NCBI GenBank assembly: GCA_905200645.1
Contig: CAJKLD010000041.1
Coordinates: forward strand, 1-5,718
Source: an uncultured Phascolarctobacterium sp.
GTDB taxonomy: Bacteria; Bacillota; Negativicutes; Acidaminococcales; Acidaminococcaceae
Length of the DNA stretch: 5,718 bases
Reading direction: 5' to 3'
The notes under the pieces are model-generated. The model saw nothing but the letters and a program-made list of their open reading frames with translations. It was not told the DNA's origin and made no database searches. Each line of letters begins with the position of its first letter. Positions within the stretch are counted from its first letter, which is position 1. Below are positions 5,601 to 5,718 of this stretch, in pieces. The translations under genes and the position numbers were made by a program.

Positions 5601-5718
5601 ATGGTTTCAATATGGTGTTTTTGCTCGATGTACGCATATAAAAACAAAAAACTCCAAAACGGCGTTCTGGAGTATGGTTTCAATATGGTGTTTTTGCTCG
5701 ATGTACGCATGTAGAAAT
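5573..5718. repeat. Two tandem copies of a 73-bp repeat, reaching the window end
   Basis: Copy 1 is 5573-5645 and copy 2 is 5646-5718. They differ at only four positions: 5596 against 5669, plus three in the last eight bases. The 12 bases before copy 1 (5561-5572) differ from the end of copy 1 at only two positions, so part of a further unit may precede it, and the array probably runs past the window. The unit length is not a multiple of three, and there is no unique spacer between copies, so this is neither a coding repeat nor a CRISPR array. Each unit contains the hairpin described separately and the A+T-poorer segment GCTCGATGTACGCAT. I see no gene in 5551-5718. Confidence 0.93.
5640..5673 (-). 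terminator. Minus-strand intrinsic terminator in repeat copy 2
   Basis: On the minus strand, ACTCCAGAAC pairs with GTTTTGGAGT around a GCC loop, with a single mismatch, and TTTTTTGTTTTT follows. This is a good intrinsic terminator for leftward transcription. It suggests a minus-strand gene or small RNA converging on hpf from beyond the window. Confidence 0.65.

Noticed and set aside
5594..5710. A 38-codon minus-strand reading frame across both repeat copies
   Set aside because: It has no ribosome site, crosses a strong terminator hairpin, and its frame differs between repeat units because 73 is not a multiple of three.
5573..5718. CRISPR array
   Set aside because: The whole 73-bp unit is conserved and there are no variable spacers.

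Overview
The window is a chromosomal segment of moderate-to-low GC content from a bacterium that is probably a Firmicute. The start-site usage, the strong AGGAGG-type ribosome binding sites, the sigma-A style promoters, the long-form hibernation factor and the lipoprotein binding proteins all fit. My best guess is the Negativicutes, possibly an amino-acid-fermenting Acidaminococcaceae-like organism. That placement is inference from general style, not from a marker gene.

All recognised genes lie on the plus strand. At 1-1164 is an isoaspartyl dipeptidase (iadA) with a complete active site. Its N-terminus is missing or disrupted: an in-frame TGA lies at 46-48, and family-like residues continue upstream of the first usable start. 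A good intrinsic terminator follows at 1205-1246. At 1251-1508 there is no protein gene. Instead there is a near-consensus promoter and a roughly 220-nt sequence that folds back on itself from its predicted first base to its U-rich end, which I read as an independent structured RNA of unassigned family.

From 1532 to 4738 runs a polar amino acid ABC transporter operon: promoter, two tandem paralogous lipoprotein binding proteins (about 70% identical), one permease and one ATPase. The permease and ATPase overlap by ATGA. A strong hairpin between the two binding-protein genes may trim transcription into the downstream genes. The dipeptidase upstream and this importer both belong to peptide and amino acid acquisition, but the terminator and the RNA gene between them make them separate transcription units.

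From 4741 to 5550 is a single-gene unit for the long ribosome hibernation promoting factor. It is preceded by a very good match to the stationary-phase SigH promoter consensus and a hairpin-bearing leader, and it ends in a textbook terminator. From 5573 to the window end are two tandem copies of a 73-bp repeat. Each copy carries an intrinsic terminator read on the minus strand, so the array is either a duplicated terminator of a minus-strand unit beyond the window or tandem small RNA genes.

The two observations most worth following are the orphan structured RNA at 1286-1508 and the 73-bp repeat array.
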